Assembly: GCA_905236875.1 (NCBI GenBank)
Contig: CAJOQT010000047.1
Coordinates: forward strand, 1-38,524
Direction of reading: 5' to 3'
Length of the DNA: 38,524 nt
Source of the DNA: an uncultured Prevotella sp.
Lineage (GTDB): Bacteria; Bacteroidota; Bacteroidia; Bacteroidales; Bacteroidaceae
Shown here: in pieces, positions 25,718 to 35,500 of the stretch
Layout: each line of letters opens with the position of its first letter
How positions within the stretch are numbered: the stretch's first letter is position 1
The notes under the pieces: generated by a model
What the model was told of the DNA's origin: nothing
What the model saw: the letters and a program-made list of their open reading frames with translations, nothing else
The model's database searches: none
Position numbers and translations under genes: made by a program

Positions 25718-27234
25718 AACAGACAGACAAGGACATACATGATAGCCCACTGCCACAGAGCAGCAACGACTATGTACGACGTGTTGCCGAACAGAAATAT
25801 GAGTTTGGTTTCACGACTGACGTGCATACGGAGATTATCCCGGTCGGATTGAACGAGGATGTCGTGCGGCTGATATCTGAAAAGAAAGGGGAACCGGAGT
25901 GGATGCTTGACTTCCGCCTGAAGGCTTTCCGCTACTGGAAGGAACAGACCGAACCGAAGTGGGGACATGTCCACGTCCCCCCCATCGACTATCAAGCCAT
26001 CAGCTACTACGCCGACCCGACCCCCTCTAAACCTCCCCTCGGGGAGGCTTCAGGTCACTCCCCTTCGGGGGAGACGGAAGGGGGACTTGATCCCAAGCTT
26101 GTTGAGACCTTCGACAAGCTGGGCATACCTCTTGAGGAACGTCTGGCACTGAGTGGTAACACCGCCGTTGATGCCATCATGGACTCCGTGAGTGTCAAGA
26201 CGACGTTTAAGGAAAAACTGCGCGAGAAGGGTGTTATCTTCTGTTCCATCGGTGAGGCAATCAAAGAACATGGTGACTTGGTACGTCAGTATCTTGGCAC
26301 CGTCGTTCCTTATCGCGACAATTTCTTCGCCGCACTCAATAGTGCTGTGTTTTCTGACGGCTCTTTCGTCTATATCCCCAAGGGAGTGCGCTGTCCGATG
26401 GAGCTGAGCAGCTATTTCCGCATCAATGCCCGCAATACGGGACAGTTCGAAAGGACGCTCATCGTGGCCGATGACGACAGCTATGTGTCTTATCTTGAAG
26501 GCTGCACGGCACCGATGCGCGACGAGAACCAGCTGCATGCCGCTATCGTGGAGATTATTGTCATGGATCGTGCAGAAGTAAAGTACTCTACCGTTCAGAA
26601 CTGGTATCCGGGAGATGAAGAAGGCCGGGGCGGTGTGCTCAACCTCGTTACAAAGCGTGGTGACCTGCGTGGCACAGACTCCAAGCTCTCGTGGACGCAG
26701 GTAGAGACGGGAAGTGCCATCACATGGAAATACCCTTCCTGCATCCTGCGCGGCGACAATAGCACAGCGGAATTCTATTCCGTCGCCGTTACCAACAACT
26801 ATCAGGAGGCTGACACAGGAACAAAGATGATCCATATCGGCAAGAACACAAAGAGCACGATTATATCGAAAGGAATCTCTGCCGGACATAGCCAGAATTC
26901 CTATCGCGGACTTGTCCGTGCCGCTTCTACGGCCGACAATGCCCGCAACTACTCGTCGTGCGACTCTTTGTTGCTTGGTTCCGACTGCGGTGCGCATACC
27001 TTCCCTTATATGGATGTACACAACGATACCGCCATCTTCGAACACGAGGCGACAACCTCAAAGATTTCTGAAGACCAGCTCTTCTACTGTAACCAGCGTG
27101 GCATCCCCACCGAACAAGCCGTCGGCCTTATCGTCAACGGCTATGCTAAGGAAGTGCTGCAAAAGCTTCCCATGGAATTTGCTGTCGAGGCGCAGAAATT
27201 GCTCTCTGTCTCCCTCGAAGGCACGGTTGGCTAA
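25714..27234 (+). CDS. sufB: Fe-S cluster assembly scaffold SufB
   Basis: A 506-aa SufB, the scaffold on which iron-sulfur clusters are built with SufC and SufD. The N-terminus has [14 protein letters not shown] and [16 protein letters not shown]; the β-helix core has [59 protein letters not shown] and, near the C-terminus, [16 protein letters not shown] sequence. It is first of sufB-C-D-S and overlaps the upstream phosphatase gene by 4 bp. Odd feature: residues about 104-124 ([20 protein letters not shown]) are a repeat-derived insert after SYYADPT, where the family normally has a short variable linker before [17 protein letters not shown]. Core motifs appear intact. Confidence 0.96.
   Translation: MKQTDKDIHDSPLPQSSNDYVRRVAEQKYEFGFTTDVHTEIIPVGLNEDVVRLISEKKGEPEWMLDFRLKAFRYWKEQTEPKWGHVHVPPIDYQAISYYADPTPSKPPLGEASGHSPSGETEGGLDPKLVETFDKLGIPLEERLALSGNTAVDAIMDSVSVKTTFKEKLREKGVIFCSIGEAIKEHGDLVRQYLGTVVPYRDNFFAALNSAVFSDGSFVYIPKGVRCPMELSSYFRINARNTGQFERTLIVADDDSYVSYLEGCTAPMRDENQLHAAIVEIIVMDRAEVKYSTVQNWYPGDEEGRGGVLNLVTKRGDLRGTDSKLSWTQVETGSAITWKYPSCILRGDNSTAEFYSVAVTNNYQEADTGTKMIHIGKNTKSTIISKGISAGHSQNSYRGLVRAASTADNARNYSSCDSLLLGSDCGAHTFPYMDVHNDTAIFEHEATTSKISEDQLFYCNQRGIPTEQAVGLIVNGYAKEVLQKLPMEFAVEAQKLLSVSLEGTVG
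26022..26084. repeat. GC-rich palindromic element inserted in sufB
   Basis: Two hairpins: CCTCCCC-tc-GGGGAGG (26032-26047) and CTCCCC-ttcg-GGGGAG (26058-26073), followed by ACGGAAGGGGG. Same order, spacing and reading frame as hairpins 2 and 3 of the rnr element at 12745-12822. Confidence 0.85.
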
Positions 27235-27268
27235 AATAGTAAATTGTCAAATAGTAAAATATATAAAG

Positions 27269-28024
27269 GTGTTAGAAGTTAAGAACTTACATGCTCGCAT
27301 TGGCGAGAAGGAGATACTCAAGGGCATCGACCTGGTAATTAATGACGGTGAGACACATGCCATCATGGGCCCCAACGGCTCCGGCAAGAGTACGCTGAGT
27401 GCCGTTCTCGTGGGTAATCCACTCTATGAGGTGACCGAGGGCGAGGCGTATTTCAACGGTAAGAACCTTTTGGATATGAAACCAGAGGACCGCGCACACG
27501 AGGGACTCTTCCTTTCGTTCCAGTATCCTGTGGAGATTCCCGGTGTCTCGATGACCAACTTCATGAAGGCTGCCATCAATGAGAAACGTAAATATCAGGG
27601 GCTGGAGCCGATGAATGCCGCCGAGTTCCTGAAGCTGCAGCGAGAGAAGCGTAAGATTGTAGAGCTTGATTCAAAGCTCGCCAACCGTAGTGTCAACGAA
27701 GGATTCAGCGGTGGTGAGAAGAAGCGCAACGAGATTTTCCAGATGGCGATGCTCGAGCCGAAGCTCGCTATCCTTGACGAGACAGACTCAGGTCTCGATG
27801 TCGATGCCATGCGTATTGTGGCAGAGGGCGTGAACAAACTACAGACTCCAGGGACCTCTTGTATCGTCATCACCCACTATGACCGTCTGTTAGAGATGAT
27901 TCGTCCGCAGTTCGTCCACGTCCTGTACCAGGGCCGTATTGTCAAGACGGGTGGTCCTGAACTCGCCACGCAGATTCAGGAGCACGGCTACGACTGGATT
28001 AAGGAAGAAATCGGAGAAGAATAA
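27269..28024 (+). CDS. sufC: Fe-S cluster assembly ATPase SufC
   Basis: A 251-aa ABC-type ATPase that powers the SufBCD scaffold. Walker A is GPNGSGKST, the signature FSGGEKKRNEI, Walker B LAILDETDSGLDVDA, and the switch His lies in VITHYD. The GTG at 27269 (MLEVKNLHARIGEKEIL) is chosen because it gives the usual SufC N-terminus; the frame is open further upstream only because it overlaps sufB. The sufB-sufC gap is a TAGTAAATTGTCAAATAG-type repeat. No membrane domain, as expected. Confidence 0.95.
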   Translation: MLEVKNLHARIGEKEILKGIDLVINDGETHAIMGPNGSGKSTLSAVLVGNPLYEVTEGEAYFNGKNLLDMKPEDRAHEGLFLSFQYPVEIPGVSMTNFMKAAINEKRKYQGLEPMNAAEFLKLQREKRKIVELDSKLANRSVNEGFSGGEKKRNEIFQMAMLEPKLAILDETDSGLDVDAMRIVAEGVNKLQTPGTSCIVITHYDRLLEMIRPQFVHVLYQGRIVKTGGPELATQIQEHGYDWIKEEIGEE

Positions 28025-28058
28025 ATAATTAGTAATTAGAAATGAGTAATTAGTAATT

Positions 28059-29417
28059 ATGATTACTTCGAGTAAACAGCAATATATAGATTTGTATAAA
28101 CAATGTAGGGAGATGATTCGTGAGCATTCGTCAGAGGTGATGAATACCGTTCGCGACGAGGCTTTCAAACGTTTCGCCTCACAGGGCTTTCCCTCCCGGA
28201 AAGTGGAGCGTTACAGATATACGGACATCTCAGCGCTCTTCGCACCCAACTATGGCGTGAACCTCAACCGCCTCAACATCCCCGTCGATCCCTATGAAGC
28301 TTTCCGTTGTGATGTGCCTAACCTCTCCACGAGTCTTTACTTTGTGGTAAACGATGCCTTCTATACGAATGTACAGCCCCTGGCTCATCTGCCCGAAGGT
28401 GTCATCGTGGGTAGTCTCTCTGCCCATGTAGGGGAGACCTGTTGCGGCTTCTACAATCAGTTGGCAGGTCAGGCCAACGATGCCGTAACCGACCTCAACA
28501 CCATGTTGGCACAGGATGGTCTCTTCGTCTATGTGCCCAGGAACGTCAAGGTCGATCGTGCCATACAGGTCATCAACATCCTCAAGGCTCCCTCCCTTTG
28601 GGCGGGGGAAAAGGCCCTCATGGTCAACCGCCGCGTGCTGATTATCCTTGAGGAAGGTTCCGAAATCAAAATGTTGTTCTGCGACCATGCTGCCGACGAC
28701 CGTAACTTCCTGACTACGCAGGTTATTGAGGCATATGTTGGCAACAATGCTTCGCTCGATCTCTACTGCCTGGAAGAGACGCATGCGAAGAATATCCGGG
28801 TTAGCAACGTCTATATTGACCAGCAGCATGATAGCCGGGTAAACCACAATATCATTACCCTCCATAACGGCATCACCCGCAATAAGCTCGACCTCACCCT
28901 TTCCGGCGATGGAGCGGAGTGCGCCTGCTATGGCTGCGTGATTGCCGACAAGCAGCAGCATGTCGATAACAACACGCTTATCACCCATCGCGTACCCCAT
29001 TGCACCTCGAACGAACTATATAAATATGTACTCGACGACAAGGCTACTGGTGCCTTTGCCGGTCGTGTACTGGTAGAACACGGAGCACAGAAGACCATCT
29101 CGCAAATGACCAATCAGAACCTGACGGCCACTCGTGAGGCTCGTATGTTCACTCAGCCGATGCTCGAGATCTATGCCGACGACGTGAAGTGTTCGCATGG
29201 CTCCACCGTAGGACAACTCAACGATGCGGCCCTCTTCTACATGCAACAGCGAGGCATCTCACAACAGGAAGCCAAGCTCCTCCTGCAGAATGCGTTTATC
29301 AACGAGGTCATCGACAAGATGCAACTCGAACCTCTCCGTAACCGTCTGCACTATCTGGTTGAGAAACGCTTCCGTGGCGAACTGAACAAGTGTTCTGGCT
29401 GTAAACTCTGCAAATAA
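28059..29417 (+). CDS. sufD: Fe-S cluster assembly protein SufD
   Basis: A 452-aa SufD, the SufB paralogue in the SufBC2D scaffold. Signature parts are FPSRKVERYRYTDISALF, DGLFVYVPRNVKVDRAIQV, LIILEEGSEIKML and, at the C-terminus, EIYADDVKCSHGSTVGQLND with FYMQQRGISQQEAKLLL. The final KCSGCKLCK is a short Cys-rich tail. The start codon follows tandem ATTAGTAATTA repeats. Residues APSLWAGEKA (about 28585-28615) may derive from a small palindromic repeat. Confidence 0.95.
   Translation: MITSSKQQYIDLYKQCREMIREHSSEVMNTVRDEAFKRFASQGFPSRKVERYRYTDISALFAPNYGVNLNRLNIPVDPYEAFRCDVPNLSTSLYFVVNDAFYTNVQPLAHLPEGVIVGSLSAHVGETCCGFYNQLAGQANDAVTDLNTMLAQDGLFVYVPRNVKVDRAIQVINILKAPSLWAGEKALMVNRRVLIILEEGSEIKMLFCDHAADDRNFLTTQVIEAYVGNNASLDLYCLEETHAKNIRVSNVYIDQQHDSRVNHNIITLHNGITRNKLDLTLSGDGAECACYGCVIADKQQHVDNNTLITHRVPHCTSNELYKYVLDDKATGAFAGRVLVEHGAQKTISQMTNQNLTATREARMFTQPMLEIYADDVKCSHGSTVGQLNDAALFYMQQRGISQQEAKLLLQNAFINEVIDKMQLEPLRNRLHYLVEKRFRGELNKCSGCKLCK
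28582..28615. repeat. Possible degenerate palindromic element in sufD
   Basis: AAGGCTCCCTCCCTTTGGGC followed by GGGGGAAAAGGCC resembles a worn C-run/G-run hairpin and adds residues KAPSLWAGEKA before LMVNRRVLIILE. Weaker than the other copies. Confidence 0.4.
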
Positions 29418-29481
29418 TCAATGGTCACTATCAAGGGCGGTAGCAAACTCTACACTCTACACTCTACACTCTAAATTCATT

Positions 29482-30753
29482 ATGATGTATAATATAGAAA
29501 AGATACGTGCTGATTTCCCAATTCTTGCACGCAAAGTATATGGCCGTCCGCTGGTGTATCTCGACAATGCGGCGACGACGCAGAAACCGCTGTGTGTGCT
29601 TGATGCTATGCGTGACGAGTATCTCAACGTAAATGCCAATGTGCATCGTGGGGTGCATTACCTCAGTCAGCAGGCAACCGATCTTCACGAGGCAGCACGT
29701 GAGAAGGTACGCCAGTTTATCAATGCTGCCAAGACTGAGGAGATCGTGTTCACACGAGGAACGACGGAAGCTATCAACCTGGTGGCTAGCTCGTTCTGTG
29801 AGTCGCAGATGCAACCAGGTGACGAGGTTCTCGTGACAGAGCTGGAGCACCATTCGAATATCGTGCCTTGGCAGTTGCAGGCACAGAAGCGTGGTATCGT
29901 CGTCCGCCATATTCCTATCACCGACGACGGTCGCGTATGTTGCGACACCATCGCAATATACCTGACAGAGCGCACCAAGCTCATCAGCGTGGCACACGTC
30001 AGCAACGTCCTGGGAACGGTGAATCCTGTCGATGAAATCGTGAGGATTGCTCACGAGCGTGGCATCCCTGTCATGGTCGATGGAGCACAGAGCTCCCCCC
30101 ATTTCAAAGTTGATGTGCAGGCGATGGACTGTGACTTTTTCGCCTTCAGCGGACATAAGATGTACGGACCGACGGGCGTCGGCGTGCTCTACGGTAAAGA
30201 GGACTGGCTTGAGAAGCTGCCGCCGTATCAGGGTGGCGGTGAGATGATTGACAAGGTGACGTGGGAACGTACCACCTTCGAACGCCTGCCGTTCAAGTTT
30301 GAGGCCGGCACTCCCGACTATGTTGCGACACATGGTCTCGCCACCGCCATTGACTACCTCAACAGTGTAGGCCTCGATTCCATCGAGGCTCACGAGCAGG
30401 AGCTGACCAGCTACTGTATGCAACAGCTGCAGACCATTGAAGGTATGCACATCTACGGTCCATCGCTCCCCAATCATTTGGAGGGGGGCTTAAGGCCCAA
30501 AGATGCTGTCATCTCCTTTAACATCTCCTCCCCCCATCGGGGGGACGAGGGGGGCTTCATCCACCACTTAGACATGGGCACTCTACTTGATCGTCTGGGC
30601 ATCGCCGTTCGCACGGGTCACCACTGTGCGCAGCCGCTCATGGATCGTCTCGGTATCAGCGGCACTGTCCGCGCTTCCTTCGCCCTCTACAATACAAAGG
30701 AAGAGATTGATGCGCTCGTTGCTGCCATCCGTCGTGTCTGTCTAATGTTTTAG
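29482..30753 (+). CDS. sufS: SufS-type cysteine desulfurase
   Basis: A 423-aa group II cysteine desulfurase that takes sulfur from cysteine for the SufBCD scaffold. Motifs: LVYLDNAATTQKP, NVHRGVHYLSQQATDLHEAA, ELEHHSNIVPWQ, PLP lysine K226 in FAFSGHKMYGPTGVGVLYG, and active-site C382 in RTGHHCAQPLM. Two short repeat-like inserts, SLPNHLEGGLRP (about 328-339) and SSPHRGDEGGF (about 349-359), flank the conserved strand KDAVISFNI, where relatives have tight loops. They lie before the active-site cysteine and keep the frame. The gene is preceded by tandem ACTCTAC repeats; a palindromic element begins right after its stop codon. Confidence 0.96.
   Translation: MMYNIEKIRADFPILARKVYGRPLVYLDNAATTQKPLCVLDAMRDEYLNVNANVHRGVHYLSQQATDLHEAAREKVRQFINAAKTEEIVFTRGTTEAINLVASSFCESQMQPGDEVLVTELEHHSNIVPWQLQAQKRGIVVRHIPITDDGRVCCDTIAIYLTERTKLISVAHVSNVLGTVNPVDEIVRIAHERGIPVMVDGAQSSPHFKVDVQAMDCDFFAFSGHKMYGPTGVGVLYGKEDWLEKLPPYQGGGEMIDKVTWERTTFERLPFKFEAGTPDYVATHGLATAIDYLNSVGLDSIEAHEQELTSYCMQQLQTIEGMHIYGPSLPNHLEGGLRPKDAVISFNISSPHRGDEGGFIHHLDMGTLLDRLGIAVRTGHHCAQPLMDRLGISGTVRASFALYNTKEEIDALVAAIRRVCLMF
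30464..30558. repeat. Two palindromic repeat pieces within sufS
   Basis: The first piece (30464-30491) reads GCTCCCCAATCATTTGGAGG then GGGGCTT; the second (30524-30558) has CCCCCC-at-CGGGGGG followed by ACGAGGGGGGCTT. They lie either side of an undisturbed conserved strand. Confidence 0.65.
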
Positions 30754-30754
30754 G

Positions 30755-30884
30755 AGACCCACCCCCTGCCCCTCCCTGTGAGGGAGTGGAGCAATTACAA
30801 AAAAAAACAGAACATGAAGAAAAACATCATCTCGGATGCAGTATCTACTCCCCTCCCTCACAGGGAGGGGTTGGGGGTGGGTCT
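30755..30884. repeat. Inverted pair of 37-bp palindromic repeats spanning the rnhB start
   Basis: Arm 1 (30755-30791) and arm 2 (30848-30884) are inverted copies matching at 34 of 37 positions. Each contains a small hairpin, CTCCCT-gtg-AGGGAG (30772-30786) and CTCCCT-cac-AGGGAG (30853-30867). The 56 bp between them carry the rnhB start codon. Confidence 0.85.
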
Positions 30885-31497
30885 GCTGCCTGTAGGACTG
30901 CTCTCTCATTTCTACGAAGGGAAGATAGAAGCTGGATGCGACGAGGCAGGACGTGGCTGTCTGGCGGGTAGTGTCTATGCGGCGGCGGTCATTCTGCCGC
31001 CCGACTATCAGAACGACTTGCTGAACGACTCGAAGCAGCTGTCGGAAAAACGACGCTATGAGTTGCGTGAGATCATCCAGCGTGATGCCGTAGCCTGGGC
31101 TGTAGGTGTCGTTACGCCCGATGAAATCGACAGAATCAACATTCTTAACGCTTCTATCCTCGCCATGCACCGTGCCCTCGACCAGCTGACGGTTCGACCA
31201 GAAGCCATCATTGTTGATGGCAACCGCTTCAAACCTTGGGGAGAGACCCTATATACTACTATCGTCAAGGGTGACGGCAAATATCTCTCCATTGCTGCTG
31301 CTTCGATCCTTGCCAAGACCTACCGTGACGACTACATGAACCAGCTGGCAGAGGAATATCCGCAGTACGACTGGCTTTCAAACAAAGGCTACCCTACGAA
31401 GAAGCACCGCGATGCCATCCGCCAGTATGGTGTCACGCCCTATCATCGCCGCTCCTTCAATCTCTTCGGCGACACTCAACTTTCTTTGGACTTTTAA
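30814..31497 (+). CDS. rnhB: Ribonuclease HII with repeat-encoded N-terminal extension
   Basis: A 227-aa RNase HII, which cuts RNA in RNA-DNA hybrids and at single ribonucleotides in DNA. The catalytic core begins [14 protein letters not shown] (first acidic pair), then [25 protein letters not shown] and IIVDGNRF; the C-terminus ends [14 protein letters not shown]. The first 33 or so residues are unusual: after [11 protein letters not shown] comes [13 protein letters not shown], encoded by one arm of the inverted repeat. Relatives usually start just before LLSHFYE. ATG 30814 is the most plausible start; a GTG within the arm (about 30877) could give a near-normal N-terminus. Last gene of the suf group. 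Confidence 0.92.
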   Translation: MKKNIISDAVSTPLPHREGLGVGLLPVGLLSHFYEGKIEAGCDEAGRGCLAGSVYAAAVILPPDYQNDLLNDSKQLSEKRRYELREIIQRDAVAWAVGVVTPDEIDRINILNASILAMHRALDQLTVRPEAIIVDGNRFKPWGETLYTTIVKGDGKYLSIAAASILAKTYRDDYMNQLAEEYPQYDWLSNKGYPTKKHRDAIRQYGVTPYHRRSFNLFGDTQLSLDF

Positions 31498-31749
31498 GTA
31501 CTAAAGAGCTAACACCTAATGTAATGTGTCTCAAACCCCGAGTAAGCGTATCCGCTGTGACACCTTATGGGCTTGTTTTCCAATGGTCAGGCAATAGAGC
31601 CAACAGGCATTCTATTATTACTGAATAATATCTTTCCGGATAAAAGTCATGCAGATGATCGTTCTGACTATTTTTGGGCTAATTTGGCTATTATAATAAG
31701 TTTTATTCGTATCTTTGCACCGTAATTGTTAATACTAAAAAAGAGGCGT
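31498..31749. other. Intergenic region
   Basis: A 252-bp gap. It holds AATAGAGCC-aaca-GGC-at-TCTATT (31593-31616) and TATTATT-actg-AATAATA (31613-31630), neither with a convincing T-tract, plus the -7 box at 31710-31717. No gene is recognised. Confidence 0.5.
31710..31717 (+). promoter_or_regulatory. -7 box before the FAH-family gene
   Basis: TATCTTTG fits TAnnTTTG, 32 bp before ATG 31750. A TTTG at 31683-31686 is 23 bp upstream, slightly too far for the usual spacing. Confidence 0.55.
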
Positions 31750-32397
31750 ATGAAGATATTTGCAGTGGGCATGAACTATGCCCAACACAATAAAGAGTTA
31801 GATGGCACGTTATATAAACCAGAGAAGCCGGTAATCTTCACCAAGGCCGACTCGGCACTGCTGAAGGACCATAAGCCGTTCTTCATCCCTGACTGGTCGG
31901 ACCGTGTGGATTACGAGACGGAACTGGTGGTCCGCATCTGCCGTCTGGGTAAGAGCATACCGCAGCGCTTCGCCTACCGCTACTACGATGCGATGACCGT
32001 AGGCATAGACTTCACGGCACGCGACTGGCAGCAAGAGGCCCGACAGAAGGGGTTGCCCTGGGATATCTGCAAGGGCTTTGACGGCTCGGCTGTCATCGGC
32101 GAGTGGTTGTCGTTCCCTTCAAGACCCCTCTCTAGCTCCCCCGAGGGGGAGAAACGACAGGAGACGGGCATCCGCTTCCATTTGGACATCAACGGAAAGA
32201 CGGTACAGGAGGGTTGTACGAAGGACATGCTGTACAGCATCGATGAACTGGTGAGCTATATCTCACAGTTCTTCACGCTGAAGACGGGCGACCTGCTCTT
32301 TACTGGTACGCCGGTGGGGGTGGGACCGGTTCACATTGACGACCACCTGGAAGGGTGGCTCGAAGACCGTAAGGTATTGGATTTCCATGCACGCTAA
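31750..32397 (+). CDS. Fumarylacetoacetate hydrolase (FAH) family protein
   Basis: A 215-aa metal-dependent hydrolase/isomerase of the FAH family. Motifs: KIFAVGMNYAQHNKEL, metal ligands in DYETELVVRI and GIDFTARDWQ, DICKGFDGSAVIG, and LLFTGTPVGVGPVHIDDHLE. These enzymes act on small 2-oxo acids (acylpyruvate hydrolase or oxaloacetate decarboxylase type); the substrate cannot be read here. ATG at 31750 follows the promoter and is preferred over an upstream in-frame start at 31726. Residues PSRPLSSSPEGEKRQE (32117-32164) are a repeat-derived loop in place of the usual short linker before IRFHLDINGK. The downstream gap is filled with GAGAGATT and GAGGAAATGAGACATT tandem repeats. Confidence 0.9.
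   Translation: MKIFAVGMNYAQHNKELDGTLYKPEKPVIFTKADSALLKDHKPFFIPDWSDRVDYETELVVRICRLGKSIPQRFAYRYYDAMTVGIDFTARDWQQEARQKGLPWDICKGFDGSAVIGEWLSFPSRPLSSSPEGEKRQETGIRFHLDINGKTVQEGCTKDMLYSIDELVSYISQFFTLKTGDLLFTGTPVGVGPVHIDDHLEGWLEDRKVLDFHAR
32119..32165. repeat. Palindromic element inserted in the FAH-family gene
   Basis: GACCCCTCTCTAGCTCCCCC is followed by GAGGGGGAG; CTCCCCC-ga-GGGGGAG is a perfect hairpin (32137-32152). The flank resembles the sufB copy and is read in the same frame. Confidence 0.7.
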
Positions 32398-32405
32398 GCG
32401 AGAAT

Positions 32406-32562
32406 GAGAGATTGAGAGATTAAGAAAATGAGGAAATGAGACATTGAGGAAATGAGACATTTTATTCATGAGATAATGAGAGAATTAGGTTGGCGCCGAA
32501 TAGTAATGACGTCAGTCTTCATCTCTCATTTTCTCATTTTCTCATTCTCTCAGTCTCAGTCC
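32406..32562. repeat. Direct and inverted short repeats across the porU start and signal peptide
   Basis: Left side: GAGAGATT twice (32406-32421) and GAGGAAATGAGACATT twice (32430-32461). Right side, on the opposite strand sense: CTCATTTT twice plus CTCATTCT (32525-32548) and CAGTCT/CAGTCC (32551-32562). The right block encodes ISHFLIFSFSQSQSQ of the signal peptide. Confidence 0.8.
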
Positions 32563-35500
32563 CAATCTTTTTTCAATCTGACTGCACAGCAGGTCAGGGT
32601 GGATACGTTGCTGCCCGTGTTCACGCATGCCTTCCCACTGGGACCCCATTATGCCGACAGCACCTACACGGTGTGTATCGAATATCCGGAGTTTATCCCA
32701 ATGTCGGCAGACGATATAAAAAGATATGAGAAGCTCTGCAGCACCAAGCCGTCGGAACTGCCGGTTATCACCCAGCAGGTCAGCGTCTCGCGCAAGAAGG
32801 CCCGCCTCGAGGTGTCGCTGGTTCCCATCGTCTTCAGGGACGACCAGTACCAGAAACTGGTGAGCTTCCAGCTTTCATGTGTAAGGACAGCGGACGTCGG
32901 ATTCCAAAGGAGAGGCACAAATGTCCGACGTCAGCGTAATGACGCCCCCTCGGGGGTCGTAGGAGGGGCAAACTCCTCCCTCCTCGCCACTGGCAAGTGG
33001 GTGAAGATTCGTGTGCCATCCACTGGTGTCTATCAGCTGACGGACGACCTGATACGTAGTGCAGGGTTCTCTAATATAGATAATGTACGCGTATATGGCT
33101 ACGGCGGTGCCATGCAGCCCGAAAAGCTGATGGCGGCCTACATTGAGGCTACCGACGACCTGCAACAGGTGGCGGTATGCACGACGGGCGGACGACGGCT
33201 GTTCTGGGCACAGGGACCGGTGTCGTGGGACAATGGTAACCGCATACGTAACCCTTACTCCCAGTATGGCTACTACTTCCTGACCGAGAGCAGCGAAGAC
33301 GCGCTGACGGAGAGTGAGCAGGAGCTGCTGAACCACTACGTTACCTCGGGCGAGGGAGCCAACAGGCTCTACGAGGTGGATGACTTCGCATGGTTCCACG
33401 GCGGGCGTAACCTCTACGACGCAAAGTCCTTTACCGTAGGACAAACACACGACTACACCATCGCATCACCTGACGGAGTCGCCAACGGAACGATCACCAT
33501 CGTGCTGACTGCCTACGACGGAAGTCAATACTCGACGGCGACAGTCAGCCTGAACGGAACGGAGCTGGGAACCATGAGCATTGCTCCCTGCACGACATAC
33601 ATCCACGCCAACCAGACGAAGAGCACCTTTACCGTCAGCAACCTCGCTGCCACGAATACCGTGAGCATCAGGCAGAACAGCGGCGGCACGATGGCGCTGG
33701 ACTATATTGTTGTACACGCTACCGACACCCCAGCGGCTCCCAGTCTGCAGCAGGTGACCGTCGGCACGCCGGAGCTGGTGGGCAGCGTAGCCAACCAGAA
33801 CCTGCACGGGGATGCTGCGGCCGATATGGTCATCGTCATTCCCGCCTCACGTAAGCTACAGACACAGGCCGAGCGACTGAAGGCCTACCACGAGCAGAAG
33901 GACAGCCTGAGGGTACGCATCGTTACCTCTGACGAGCTGTATAATGAGTTCTCCAGCGGAACGCCAGACGCCAATGCCTGCAGGCGATACCTGCGTATGC
34001 TTTACGAACGGGCACAGACAGAGAGTGACATGCCGTCGTTCCTGCTGCTCTTCGGTGACGGAGCCTGGGACAACCGCATGCTGTCGAGCAACTGGAAGAA
34101 CTATAACCCCGACGATTTCCTGCTCTGCTACGAGAGTGAAAACTCGTTCAGCGCCACCGACTGCTACGTTACCGACGACTATTTCTGTCTGATGGATGAC
34201 GGCGAGGGTTCCAGTCTGCTGACCAGCGACTGCGCCGATGTTGCCGTAGGACGATTCCCCGTGCGCTCGGAAGCCGAGGCAAAGATTATGGTTGACAAGG
34301 TGATCAGTTACTCCGACAATACCTATGCCGGCTCCTGGCAGAACGAGATATGCGTGATGGGTGACGACGGCAACAACAACCTGCACATGCAGGATGCCGA
34401 CAGCGTGGCACGACTGGTGGAGCGCATGCATCCGGAATACAACGTCAAACGTATCATGTGGGATGCCTATCCACGTGTGTCGTCATCGACAGGCAACAGC
34501 TATCCTGACGTGACACGACTCATCACCCAGCAGATGCAGAGTGGGGCACTCATCATGAACTACAGCGGTCACGGAGGCCCCTACGGACTGTCACACGAAC
34601 TGGTGGTACAGCTGAAAGAGTTCAGGGAGAACACGACCAACCACCTGCCACTGTGGATGACTGCCTCGTGCGACATCATGCCCTTCGACGGACAGGAAGA
34701 GAACATCGGTGAGACGGCCCTGATGAACAAACGCGGCGGGGCAGTGGCATTCTATGGTACTACTAGAACGGTCTATTCCTCGTACAACCGCGTGATGAAC
34801 ATCGCCTTCATGGAGCATGTGCTGGAGGGCATACCCATAGGCGAGGCTGTGCGACTGGCCAAGAACTCGCTCATCACCACGGCGAAGGACCATACCGCCA
34901 ACAAGCTGCAATATACACTGCTGGGAGATCCCGCACTGCGCCTGGCCTATCCGACGCTGTCGGCCGTCGTTGACGACATCAACGGTGCCAGCGTCAGCGA
35001 GACACAGCCGTTGGTGCTGAGAGCCGGTACAACGGTCACCGTCAGGGGACACATAGCCAGCGGCGGACAAATGCAGACCGGCTATTATGGTCAGGTGACG
35101 GCTACCGTGCGTGATGCCAAGGAGACCATCACCTGTCTGCTGAACAATACTACCAGTGAGGGAGCTGACGAGCCGTTTGTCTATCAGGACCGCACGAAGG
35201 TGCTCTTCCAGGGCAGCGACAGCGTACAGGCAGGACGCTTTGCCTTCCGATTCACCGTGCCGCGTGACATCAGCTACAGTGACGGAACGGGACTTATCAA
35301 CCTGTATGCCACCGACGACAGCCGTACTGCCATTGCCAACGGCGTCAACGGACATTTCGTGTTGGGCGGCTCATCGGCAGCACAGACCGACTCCATAGGT
35401 CCGGAGGTGTTCTGCTATCTGAATTCAGAGACCTTCACCAATGGTGACAAGGTGAACCTGACGCCCTACTTCGTGGCACTCATCAGTGACGACAGCGGCA

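Noticed and set aside
26912..27268. N-terminal extension of SufC over the end of sufB
   Set aside because: It is another frame of conserved SufB sequence; GTG 27269 gives the usual SufC N-terminus.
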